Below are positions 27,071-35,447 of a stretch of 64,000 bases of DNA, in pieces. The notes under the pieces were generated by a model that saw nothing but the letters and a program-made list of their open reading frames with translations, did not search any database and was not told the DNA's origin. Every line of letters starts with the position of its first letter. The first letter of the stretch is position 1. The position numbers were made by a program, and so were the translations under genes. The stretch comes from Collimonas sp. OK307 (GTDB lineage Bacteria; Pseudomonadota; Gammaproteobacteria; Burkholderiales; Burkholderiaceae_D): NCBI RefSeq assembly GCF_900113705.1, contig NZ_FOQI01000019.1, positions 1-64,000 of the forward strand, read 5' to 3'.

Positions 27071-27523
27071 TTAGGATTTGATGATTAATACCGGACGATC
27101 GGCGATACGCAGATAGTGTTCGGCAACGCTGCCGAGCATGAGTCGTTGCATGCCTTGCAAGCCATGCGATCCCATCACTACCACACTGGCGTCCCACCGT
27201 TTTGCCACTTCTCGGATGATGTCGGCCACCCGTTTGCCGCGCTCTTGCAGATCTAATATCTGTACGTCACCTCGGATGCCGAAATCGTCGAAAATGTGCA
27301 ACGCTGCCTTCCTGAGGTTGAGAGCTTGCTCGGCTGCCGCCTGCAGCATCTGCTCGCGTTGGAAATATACGACGCCAAGCAGAGGGAAGGAGAGCAGCGG
27401 GTCGACATTGACATACAGTGCGCGAATCTCGCAACTTTGCGTCTTTGCCAACAGGCACGCCTGACGCAAGGCGTTTTGCGCAAGTTCGCTGCCATCTGTT
27501 GCAACCAGGATGCGTTTTAGCAT
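27071..27523 (-). CDS. Universal stress protein, single domain
   Basis: The 150-residue UspA-family protein starts with ILVATDGSELAQ and ends with the ATP-binding loop MGSHGLQGMQRLMLGSVAEHYLR, matching G-2x-G-9x-G-S. Paralogues in proteobacteria accumulate under oxygen or energy limitation. Start MLKRILV is chosen because the longer upstream frame overlaps the preceding usp gene. It is the second of two adjacent usp genes, 7 bp apart. Confidence 0.92.
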   Translation of the reverse strand: MLKRILVATDGSELAQNALRQACLLAKTQSCEIRALYVNVDPLLSFPLLGVVYFQREQMLQAAAEQALNLRKAALHIFDDFGIRGDVQILDLQERGKRVADIIREVAKRWDASVVVMGSHGLQGMQRLMLGSVAEHYLRIADRPVLIIKS

Positions 27524-27530
27524 GGTGACT

Positions 27531-28019
27531 TCACTCCTTGGCCGTTTTTTCGGACGCCTGCTCGTTGCCATGTACCAATAGCACCGGGCGCTCTGAGATG
27601 CGCACGAAATGCTCGGCAACGCTACCCATCAGCATGCGTCGTACCCCGCGCCGCCCGTGGGTGCCCAGCACCGTCAGGTCAGCTCCCCATTTTTCACCTT
27701 CTGCCTTGATGGCTCCGGGAATGTCGCAGTCCATGTCACGCAGGTCGAGCATGCTGGTTTGCACTTCGTAACCTTGCGATCGCAAGTCAGCTTCTGCCTT
27801 CGCCAGAATTTTTTTACCTTCAGTCACGGATACTTCGCGCAACAGTTCGATATAGGTGAAATCGTCATTGATCATCGGAAAGGTGGTAAGCGGATCTTCC
27901 ACCACATGCACCACACGCACCGTTGCGTCGGGCGCTGCGAAGTTGGCAATCTGCTGCAGCGCTTGAGCGGAAGTAGGGCTGCCGTCGACAGCAAGCAGGA
28001 TCTTCTTATATATGGCCAT
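27531..28019 (-). CDS. Universal stress protein, single domain
   Basis: The 162-residue UspA-family protein starts with YKKILLAVDGSPTSAQ and has the nucleotide loop LGTHGRRGVRRMLMGSVAEHFVR. It is the first gene of the usp-usp-DUF4010-MFS run. A one-mismatch Fnr box lies 130 bp upstream, shared with the divergent K+ channel gene. The two single-domain Usp proteins are clearly paralogous (both GSVAEH). Confidence 0.92.
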   Translation of the reverse strand: MAIYKKILLAVDGSPTSAQALQQIANFAAPDATVRVVHVVEDPLTTFPMINDDFTYIELLREVSVTEGKKILAKAEADLRSQGYEVQTSMLDLRDMDCDIPGAIKAEGEKWGADLTVLGTHGRRGVRRMLMGSVAEHFVRISERPVLLVHGNEQASEKTAKE

Positions 28020-28148
28020 GATGTTTCTCAATAAAGGAAATATGGGTGGTTGCGGTTTGGAGCAACTGTCGATATGAACACCTTGATAACGCCTTAAGAA
28101 TCATTGTATGTCTTGAGCGCAAGCCGGCAAGCGCAATTGCAGGGGGAG

Positions 28149-28162
28149 TTGAGATAGATCAA
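28149..28162. promoter_or_regulatory. Fnr-like box between usp and K+ channel genes (one mismatch)
   Basis: TTGAGATAGATCAA differs from the Fnr consensus at one base. No good -10 element stands at the class II distance on either strand. A minus-strand TACAAT at 28103-28108 would place the box near -58.5, close to a class I position for the usp operon. Confidence 0.5.
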
Positions 28163-28312
28163 ACACGCCGTCGCCAACCAGGGACACGACTGGGCTGCTG
28201 CTGAAATTACAGCGCATTTTTGATCCAGCGCAAGTTGTCGCCGGCGATCTCCGTCAATATGTACAAAACATCGTTACTTGTGCAGCTGCGCGTAGCTACT
28301 GATGGAAAACGC

Positions 28313-29077
28313 ATGAAAAATTCAATACTGCCCTGGCCACTGAAAATATTGATGCCAGGTGCGTTACTCCTGTCGATTCCCGCTTTCTACCTGGTTCTGG
28401 CCGGGCCGGGGCTAATGTATCGTCATGTCGGGAGCGGGCTGTATTTAGCCGTCGCTGCCATGGTTGCCATCGATCTGCTGATCCGGACCAGAACCCAAGG
28501 CTGGCATGACGGTGTGGTCACGCTGAATGCGATGTTTTTTTTCGGCGCAGTGCTCAGCGCCTGGCCAGGCAATCCGCCGTGGAGCGTGATCGAATGGACT
28601 TTACGGATGGCCTTTTGCGGCATCGTTTTCCTGCGTTTGTCGATGCTGTTGGGAGAATACCTGGTGCCACGCCGGCTGCTGCATGTGGTGGCGCTGGCAA
28701 TCGCGGTGCTGGCAGTGGCCGGAGCTGGTTTCTTGTGGCTGGAACCGCGCGTCCATACCTATGCCGACGGCGTCTGGCTGGCATTCATTACAGGGGCGAC
28801 AGTTGGCTATGGCGACCTGGTTCCGTCCACGCCAGCATCCAGGATTTTCGCCGCCTTTATCGTATTGCTGGGCTATGCCTTGTTTTCGGTTGTCACGGCG
28901 AGCATATCGGCAATGTTGGTGGGTGAGGATGAGAAGCGGCTGGAACGCGAGTTGCACGCTGACATGCGCATGTTACGTAGAGAAATTTCGTTATTGCATA
29001 AAGAATTACGATCTTCGCATCCTGAATCTGGCGGTGAGGATGTCGACACTGCCGGTAAAGAATTGCTCCGTGTCTGA
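28313..29077 (+). CDS. Two-pore-helix K+ channel with C-terminal coiled coil
   Basis: The 254-residue protein has four or five N-terminal hydrophobic segments, then the K+ selectivity filter TVGYGDLVP starting at residue 163, a final inner helix (about 183-207), and a charged C-terminal stretch likely to form a coiled coil. There is no RCK or cyclic-nucleotide domain. It begins a plus-strand run that continues with the nuclease-phosphorylase-PRPP operon. An in-frame ATG 54 bp upstream is possible; MKNSILP is preferred. Confidence 0.82.
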   Translation: MKNSILPWPLKILMPGALLLSIPAFYLVLAGPGLMYRHVGSGLYLAVAAMVAIDLLIRTRTQGWHDGVVTLNAMFFFGAVLSAWPGNPPWSVIEWTLRMAFCGIVFLRLSMLLGEYLVPRRLLHVVALAIAVLAVAGAGFLWLEPRVHTYADGVWLAFITGATVGYGDLVPSTPASRIFAAFIVLLGYALFSVVTASISAMLVGEDEKRLERELHADMRMLRREISLLHKELRSSHPESGGEDVDTAGKELLRV

Positions 29078-29097
29078 ACCCATAGAAGACATAAAAT

Positions 29098-30459
29098 ATG
29101 AACATCCAATTTTTGGGCGCAACCGGAACCGTGACAGGTTCAAAATATCTGCTCAGCGCCGGTTCGGCGAAAGTACTGGTAGATTGCGGCCTGTTCCAGG
29201 GATATAAGCAATTGCGCCTGCGTAACCGGGAGCGCTTGCCATTGCATCCGTCAGAGCTGGACGCGGTGATCCTGACCCATGCACATCTCGATCACAGCGG
29301 CTATCTGCCGCTACTGGTCAAGAACGGCTTCAAAGGAAAGATCTACTGCAGCGAAGCGACTTTCGAACTGTGCAAGATTCTGTTGCCAGACAGTGGTCAT
29401 CTGCAGGAAGAGGAAGCCAGCTATGCGAATCGTCACGGCTTCTCCAGACACAGTCCGGCCCTGCCGTTGTATTCGGAAGCCGACGCGGTGCGATCGTTTG
29501 CCTTTTTTTCTCCGGTCCGGTTCGATACGGATTTTCAGGTATGCGAAGGCCTCAGCGCGCATTTGCACCGCGCCGGGCACATTCTGGGGGCTGCCATCGT
29601 ATCGCTGCAAAGCGCAGAGGCGACCATAACGTTTTCCGGAGACCTGGGGCGCCCCAATGATTTGATCATGCTGCCGCCGTCTCTTATCGAAAAGACCGAC
29701 TACCTGGTGGTTGAATCGACCTACGGCAATCGCCGCCACGATAGCGCCGACCCCGCTATCTTGCTAGGCAAGACGATACGCGACACCGCCGCTCGCGGTG
29801 GAGTAACGATCATTCCGTCTTTTGCGGTAGGGCGCGCTCAGGCCTTGCTCTATGCCATTCATCTGCTCAAAGCTGGTGGCGATATCCCGGCAGCGCTGCC
29901 GATCTACCTGAACAGTCCGATGGCGGTCGATGCCACCGAGATTTATCACAAGCACCGGCAAGATCACCGGCTCGATTACCAGCAATGCGAGGCCATGTTC
30001 CGCACGGCAAAGATTATCACCAGTGTAGAGGAATCGATTGCCTTGAATCAAAGGCAGCTGCCGATGGTCATTATCGCGGCCAGCGGCATGGCGACAGGAG
30101 GGCGGGTTTTACATCATTTAAAGGCTTTCGCCCCCGATCCGCGCAACACAATCCTGTTCGTCGGCTTCCAGGCAGGCGGCACACGTGGCGCCGCTATGAT
30201 TGCCGGCGCCGATGCGATCAAAATCCATGGCGAGTACGTACCGCTGCGCGCGCAGGTAAGCCAGATCGACAATATGTCGGCGCATGCCGACGCCGACGAG
30301 ATACTCGACTGGCTATCGCATTTTTCGAGTCCTCCCAGGCAAACCTTCATCACCCACGGCGAGCCTGCGGCGGCGGATGCATTGCGCAGGCGGATCGAAG
30401 AAAAATTGCATTGGTCATGCCGGGTGCCTGATTACCTGGAAAGCGTGGAGTTGCCATGA
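29098..30459 (+). CDS. Metallo-beta-lactamase fold RNase, beta-CASP family
   Basis: The 453-residue protein has the Zn-binding HAHLDH motif at residues 61-66, FSGDLGRPND, the ESTYGNR segment, and the beta-CASP motifs GMATGGRVLHHL and SAHADADEIL, ending with ITHGEP. This is the CPSF73/RNase J-like group of nucleases acting on RNA. No signal peptide is seen, so it is cytoplasmic. Its stop overlaps the next start as ATGA, coupling it to the AMP-phosphorylase-like gene. The likely role is RNA processing or decay; the exact substrate is not readable from sequence. Confidence 0.85.
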   Translation: MNIQFLGATGTVTGSKYLLSAGSAKVLVDCGLFQGYKQLRLRNRERLPLHPSELDAVILTHAHLDHSGYLPLLVKNGFKGKIYCSEATFELCKILLPDSGHLQEEEASYANRHGFSRHSPALPLYSEADAVRSFAFFSPVRFDTDFQVCEGLSAHLHRAGHILGAAIVSLQSAEATITFSGDLGRPNDLIMLPPSLIEKTDYLVVESTYGNRRHDSADPAILLGKTIRDTAARGGVTIIPSFAVGRAQALLYAIHLLKAGGDIPAALPIYLNSPMAVDATEIYHKHRQDHRLDYQQCEAMFRTAKIITSVEESIALNQRQLPMVIIAASGMATGGRVLHHLKAFAPDPRNTILFVGFQAGGTRGAAMIAGADAIKIHGEYVPLRAQVSQIDNMSAHADADEILDWLSHFSSPPRQTFITHGEPAAADALRRRIEEKLHWSCRVPDYLESVELP

Positions 30460-32039
30460 GCGATCGCAATTATCACAAGCCGATGGATCATAGGCCGATT
30501 TTCCACAAGCCCGTGCTGCAGCAGGAAATCTGCGGACCTGCGGCGGGCAGCTTGCGCATGCGACGCGTCGGTATCGATACCTACCAGGAACTGGTTGCCT
30601 ACATGCGCAGCGATTGCGATATCTGCAAATCGGAGGGATTCGAAGCGCACTCCCGGGTCGAAGTGTGGCGTGGCGACCGGCGTATTGTCGCTACTCTCAA
30701 TGTCGTACATTTTCCGATGATTGCCATGCACGAGGTCGGCTTGTCGGAAGCGGCCTGGCGTGCGCTTGACGGCATTGATGGCGATCTGGTGCGGATTGAA
30801 CACCCGGCGCCGATGCAGTCATTTTCATCGGTACGGGCAAAAATATATGGACGCCCTTTTACCTCCGGTGGCGTCGATGCCATCGTCCGCGACATCGTTG
30901 CCGGTCGTTATTCGCAGATCGAAATGGCGGCCTTGATCACGGCCTGTTCCGGCAGCCGCCTGGACCTGACTGAAACGATAGCCTTGACCGATGCGATGGT
31001 CAAGGTAGGGCAGCGCCTGCATTGGGATGCCGACATCGTGGTCGACAAGCATTGCGTCGGCGGCTTGCCTGGCAACCGCACCACCTTGTTGATCGTGCCC
31101 ATCGTCGCCGCATGCGGCTTGACGATTCCTAAAACTTCTTCGCGCGCTATCACTTCGCCTGCCGGTACCGCAGATACCATGGAAACCCTGGCGCCGGTAG
31201 CGCTGGACATTGCCGGCATGCGGCATGTGGTCGAGCGCGAAAACGGCTGTATAGCCTGGGGCGGCGCAGTCAGCCTTAGTCCTGCCGACGACCTGTTGAT
31301 ACGGGTGGAACATCCGCTGGACCTGGATAGCGACGGCCTGTTGGTTGCTTCCGTTTTGTCCAAGAAAATTGCCGCCGGATCCACCCACGTCGTGATCGAC
31401 TTGCCAGTCGGGCCAACCGCCAAGGTCAGGTCGCCGGAAGCCGCGCAAGCGTTGGCTGAACGGCTGGTCAAGGTTGGTGCGGCATTGGGTATTGCGGTCA
31501 AACCGGTCATGACCAGCGGTACGCAGCCGATTGGGCGTGGTGTCGGCCCGGCTCTGGAAGCGCACGATGTACTCGCGGTCTTGCAGAACGCCGCGGATGC
31601 GCCGCAAGATCTGCGCGAGCGAGCCCTGTTGCTGACCGCCAGCGTGCTTGAGCTGGGTGGTAAGGCCGAGGCTGGCCAGGGGATGGCGTTGGCTACCAAA
31701 GTACTGGATAGCGGCGCCGCATGGCAAAAATTTCAGGCGATCTGCGAAGCCCAAGGTGGCATGCGGATACCGCCGCAGGCCACCTACACGCATCCGGTAC
31801 TGTCCCTGCATAGAGGCAAGGTGGTTGCGATCGATAACCGAAGATTGGCCAGCATTGCCAAACTTGCGGGGGCACCGAAGGCGGCTGCCGCGGGAATTGT
31901 TTTCCGGGCTCCGTTGGGTACACGCATCGAAGTCGGGCAGCCATTGTTGACCATTCACGCCGAGTCGCCAGGAGAGCTGGCTTACGCACGGGCCTACGCT
32001 GAGGCGCAGGAAAATTTAGTTTCTTTACAGGAGGTTTGA
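30456..32039 (+). CDS. AMP phosphorylase-like (thymidine phosphorylase family)
   Basis: The 527-residue protein matches the archaeal-type AMP phosphorylase form of the DeoA family. It has an extra N-terminal domain of about 120 residues, the phosphate-binding DKHCVGGLPGN (197-207), and KTSSRAITSPAGTADTME. AMP phosphorylases convert NMP plus phosphate to free base plus ribose 1,5-bisphosphate; classical thymidine phosphorylases have KHSTGG and lack the N-terminal domain. It is coupled at both ends (ATGA with the RNase gene, TGATG with the PRPP-synthetase-like gene). The usual Ser of KHSVGG is Cys here. Activity on NMPs is inferred. Confidence 0.85.
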   Translation: MSDRNYHKPMDHRPIFHKPVLQQEICGPAAGSLRMRRVGIDTYQELVAYMRSDCDICKSEGFEAHSRVEVWRGDRRIVATLNVVHFPMIAMHEVGLSEAAWRALDGIDGDLVRIEHPAPMQSFSSVRAKIYGRPFTSGGVDAIVRDIVAGRYSQIEMAALITACSGSRLDLTETIALTDAMVKVGQRLHWDADIVVDKHCVGGLPGNRTTLLIVPIVAACGLTIPKTSSRAITSPAGTADTMETLAPVALDIAGMRHVVERENGCIAWGGAVSLSPADDLLIRVEHPLDLDSDGLLVASVLSKKIAAGSTHVVIDLPVGPTAKVRSPEAAQALAERLVKVGAALGIAVKPVMTSGTQPIGRGVGPALEAHDVLAVLQNAADAPQDLRERALLLTASVLELGGKAEAGQGMALATKVLDSGAAWQKFQAICEAQGGMRIPPQATYTHPVLSLHRGKVVAIDNRRLASIAKLAGAPKAAAAGIVFRAPLGTRIEVGQPLLTIHAESPGELAYARAYAEAQENLVSLQEV

Positions 32040-32935
32040 TGAAACCCGTATTTTTCACCATGCCGGGCAACGACGGCTTTGCCTCGCAGTTGCGCAGTTA
32101 TTTACCAGCCGAGAACGGTGTCATGGAGATGCATCATTTTCCTGATGGCGAGTCTTGCCCCCGCTTCATGACTTCGGTCGCGGGACGTGACGTAGTGCTG
32201 GCCTGTGCGCTGGAGCGGCCGGATAGAAAAATCATGGAGCTGTATCTTGCCGGTTGCGTTGCCCGTGAGCTGGGAGCGCGTAGCGTCGGTTTCGTCATTC
32301 CTTACTTGCCTTACATGCGGCAGGATGCACGCTTCATGGACGAGGAAGGGGTAACTTCAGCGCATTTTGCGCGCTTGATTTCCAGTTGCTGCGACTGGCT
32401 GGTGACGGTTGAACCGCATCTGCACCGGTATCGCGAGCTGGCTGAGATCTACTCGATCCCGAACCGGGTGGTGCATGCGGCCCCTGAGCTGGCAAAATGG
32501 ATTACCGGAAATGTAAAGCTTCCTGTCATTATCGGCCCCGATGCTGAAAGCGAACAATGGGTCGCCGCGGTGGCTGACGCGGTTGGATGTCCATATACGG
32601 TATTGCAAAAGAAACGGCATGGCGATCGCGAGGTAGAAGTCTCGATTCCGCACGTGGAAGACTGGGAAGGCAGGACACCGGTATTGATGGACGATATTGT
32701 TTCCACCGCCCGCACGATGGTCGCGGCTGTCAAGCAGATCAACGCAGCTGGCATGGCGCCCCCGGTATGTATCGCCGTGCATCCTTTGTTTGCCGGGGAT
32801 GGCTATATCGCGCTACAGGTGGCCGGTGTCGATCATATCGTCAGCTGCAACACCATTCTCCATTCGAGTAACCGGATCGATATGGCAAAACCGACTGCCG
32901 TCGCTATCACCGAATTACTGAGATCGCGTAGCTAG
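32039..32935 (+). CDS. Ribose-phosphate pyrophosphokinase-like protein
   Basis: The 298-residue protein has the PRPP-synthetase layout: FPDGES (34-39), the flexible-loop RQD (94-96), a VEPHLHRY segment, GPDAESEQ, a basic KKRHGDREVEVS, and the PRPP loop DDIVSTARTM (218-227). Canonical enzymes have a Gly/Ala-Gly pair where this protein has Ala-Arg, and GPD is not followed by GG, so it is a divergent branch and not the housekeeping Prs. AGGAGG at 32029-32034 fixes ATG 32039, which overlaps the preceding stop. Probably acts on ribose phosphates released by the upstream phosphorylase. Confidence 0.82.
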   Translation: MKPVFFTMPGNDGFASQLRSYLPAENGVMEMHHFPDGESCPRFMTSVAGRDVVLACALERPDRKIMELYLAGCVARELGARSVGFVIPYLPYMRQDARFMDEEGVTSAHFARLISSCCDWLVTVEPHLHRYRELAEIYSIPNRVVHAAPELAKWITGNVKLPVIIGPDAESEQWVAAVADAVGCPYTVLQKKRHGDREVEVSIPHVEDWEGRTPVLMDDIVSTARTMVAAVKQINAAGMAPPVCIAVHPLFAGDGYIALQVAGVDHIVSCNTILHSSNRIDMAKPTAVAITELLRSRS

Positions 32936-32992
32936 CGTTGTGCCGGCTAGTGTGCCAACCAGTATGTCGACGGATAATTTTGAGAATGCGCG

Positions 32993-35437
32993 ATGAGTGC
33001 AAGAAACCTGCAGTTTTTTTTCGCACCGCGATCGATCGCGGTCATCGGCGCATCTGAAAAGACGCAGCACATGGGAACGCATGGGCTGCAGCATCTGGTG
33101 CGAGGAGGCTTTAAAGGAAGCATCTTTCCGGTCAATCCAAAATACACCTTGCTGGAGGGCCTCAAGACTTATCACGACCTCGCTGAATTGCCGGCCGTGC
33201 CAGAACTGGCGATTATTTGCACACCATCGTCAACCATACCAGGGATCATCGGCCAGCTAGCCAGGCTGGGGACCAAAGCGGCGATCGTGCTAAGCGAAGA
33301 AGCCGGTGCCGGCGATAAATTGCAACCGGCAGTGCTGGAAACGGCGCGCCCCCATTTGCTGCGCATTCTCGGCCCCGGCTCGGCCGGCATATTGGTTCCG
33401 AAGATTGGGCTGAACGCCAGTCTTGCCGCAGCCGGGGCGTTGCAGGGACGGATTGCATTGCTCGTCCAATCCGGTACGTTGGCGGCGGGCATGCTTGACT
33501 GGGCAAGGTCGCAAGGCATCGGTTTTTCCAAAGTTATTACGCTGGGCGATAGCGTCGATGTCGATGTCGGCGACATGCTCGATTACCTAGCCGGCGACAG
33601 CGACACGCGGGCAATATTGTTATGCATCGAAGATATTCCGCATGCCCGTAAATTCATGTCGGCGGCACGCGCAGCCGCACGCAACAAACCGACGCTGATA
33701 CTCAAGACCGGCCGGTGTGGCGGCGACTTCGCAGCGGAGTCTATATCGGGCAGGTCGGATGCAGTGCTGGATGCCGCGATTCGCCGGGCGGGCATGCTGC
33801 GGGTGTTCTCTACAGAGGATTTGCTCAGTGCGGTGGAGACCTTGTCGCAAGTCCGCCCGTTTGGCAATGGCCGGCTGACAATTATCGGTAATGGCCGCGG
33901 CCCCGGGGTGATGGCTTGCGACGCCTTGCTACGTGGTGGAGGAAAGTCAGCGACGTTGTCGGACGAGACCCTATGCAAGCTCAACCAGCTCCTGCCAGTG
34001 AATGCGGCGTGTTCCGCTCCGATCGCACTGCCGGCCAATGCATCGCCGTCATTGTACCGGCAGGTTCTGGAGGCCGTATCGGCAGACGCCGGAGCGGATG
34101 CCTTGCTTGTCATTCACGCGCCGAGTGCAAACGCATCATGCGTCGACATTGCCGATGCCATTATTCCGCTGGCCAGGCAGGGTGCGCGTAATATCCTCGT
34201 TTGCTGGCTGGGCGGCGCCGCGTTGGAGCCCGCACGGCATATTTTTGCGGAGGCGGGCATCGCCACCTACGCTACGCCAGAAGCTGCTGTATGCGGCTTC
34301 ATGCAGATGGCCGATTTTCGACGCAATCAACATCTGCTGATGCAGGTGCCGCCGGCGATATCACCCGACCTTATTGCGGATCGGCCGGCTGCGCGCAGGA
34401 TTGTCGCTGCTGCCCTGGCCGGCGGCCGGCTAATGCTGTCGGCAGCTGACACCGGCGCACTGCTGGCAGCATATGGGTTGCCGGTGAATGAAGTACATGG
34501 TGCAGACGGCACGCAGATGGCGACGCCGGTATTGAAAATCGGTATTGTTACCGATCCCACATTCGGTCCGGCCATTGTGCTTGGACAGGGCGGGAGATTT
34601 GATTTGCCTGTGATAGCGGCAGGTTTACCGCCGTTAAACATGGTACTGGCGCACGATATGGTATTGCATGCGACCGGTATAGCCGAGGCGACTGACGGCA
34701 CGACGCAGCTCGAACCGGAGATCGACGAGATTTGCCGGAACCTGGTCAGACTATCCCATTTGCTGACCGATGTTCCAGAGTTGGTCGAACTCGAAATCCA
34801 TTTCTCGCTGCCGGATGGAAAACACGTGGTGGGACTGGATGCAAATGGGCGACTGCAGCCGAGCGCCATTGTCGATGGCCTGCAGCGTTTGGCAATTTGC
34901 CCCTATCCGGAAGAATTGGAAGAAACCATCTCCTGGCAGGGCTCGACGCTGTTGCTGCGGCCGATCAAACCGGAAGACGGCCAGGCGCATATTGCGTTTT
35001 TCAACGCACTCGATCCTGAAGACGTGCGCTACAGGATGTTTGTCGGCGTGCGCGCACTGCAGCCATCGCAATTGGCGCGTTTTACGCAGATCGATTACGA
35101 CCGCGAGATGGCTTTCATAGCAACCAGGAACAAGTCGGACGGCAGCGCCGAAACGCTAGGCGTGGCCAGGGTAGTCGCGGATCCGGACAACATCCAGGCG
35201 GAATTTTCGGTGATAGTGCGTTCCGATTTGAAAGGGCTGGGACTGGGCCATCTGCTAATGGCGAAATTGATTGCGTATTGCCGCCACCACGGCACCGCTG
35301 AGATCATCGGCGAGGCTTTGCCGCACAATACGCGCATCCTGCATCTGGTAAGAAAGCTTGGCTTTGATGTAAAGCCGCTGGAGCGCGATGGCACCATGTG
35401 GCTGCATCTGGATTTGCGGCCGTCGCAGCAACGTTGA
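32993..35437 (+). CDS. Degenerate NDP-forming acyl-CoA synthetase fused to GNAT acetyltransferase (Pat-like)
   Basis: The 814-residue protein has a CoA-binding Rossmann domain (about 1-125) and a succinyl-CoA-synthetase-like domain (to about 460). A shortened ATP-grasp remnant follows, then a C-terminal GNAT domain (about 645-806). Two features suggest the ligase is dead. The SHTG-type phosphohistidine motif is replaced by ESISG near residue 250. The ATP-grasp part jumps from YGLPVNEV almost straight to TDPTFGPAIV, losing roughly 70 residues usual in the family. This matches Pat/YfiQ-type protein lysine acetyltransferases, which silence acetyl-CoA synthetase. Follows the PRPP-like gene by 57 bp. 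Confidence 0.82.
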   Translation: MSARNLQFFFAPRSIAVIGASEKTQHMGTHGLQHLVRGGFKGSIFPVNPKYTLLEGLKTYHDLAELPAVPELAIICTPSSTIPGIIGQLARLGTKAAIVLSEEAGAGDKLQPAVLETARPHLLRILGPGSAGILVPKIGLNASLAAAGALQGRIALLVQSGTLAAGMLDWARSQGIGFSKVITLGDSVDVDVGDMLDYLAGDSDTRAILLCIEDIPHARKFMSAARAAARNKPTLILKTGRCGGDFAAESISGRSDAVLDAAIRRAGMLRVFSTEDLLSAVETLSQVRPFGNGRLTIIGNGRGPGVMACDALLRGGGKSATLSDETLCKLNQLLPVNAACSAPIALPANASPSLYRQVLEAVSADAGADALLVIHAPSANASCVDIADAIIPLARQGARNILVCWLGGAALEPARHIFAEAGIATYATPEAAVCGFMQMADFRRNQHLLMQVPPAISPDLIADRPAARRIVAAALAGGRLMLSAADTGALLAAYGLPVNEVHGADGTQMATPVLKIGIVTDPTFGPAIVLGQGGRFDLPVIAAGLPPLNMVLAHDMVLHATGIAEATDGTTQLEPEIDEICRNLVRLSHLLTDVPELVELEIHFSLPDGKHVVGLDANGRLQPSAIVDGLQRLAICPYPEELEETISWQGSTLLLRPIKPEDGQAHIAFFNALDPEDVRYRMFVGVRALQPSQLARFTQIDYDREMAFIATRNKSDGSAETLGVARVVADPDNIQAEFSVIVRSDLKGLGLGHLLMAKLIAYCRHHGTAEIIGEALPHNTRILHLVRKLGFDVKPLERDGTMWLHLDLRPSQQR

Positions 35438-35447
35438 CGATCCTGGT

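Noticed and set aside
30825-31958. A 377-codon minus-strand open frame opposite the AMP-phosphorylase-like gene
   Set aside because: It is the antisense of a conserved enzyme in high-GC DNA, which often leaves long shadow frames; no motif is seen.
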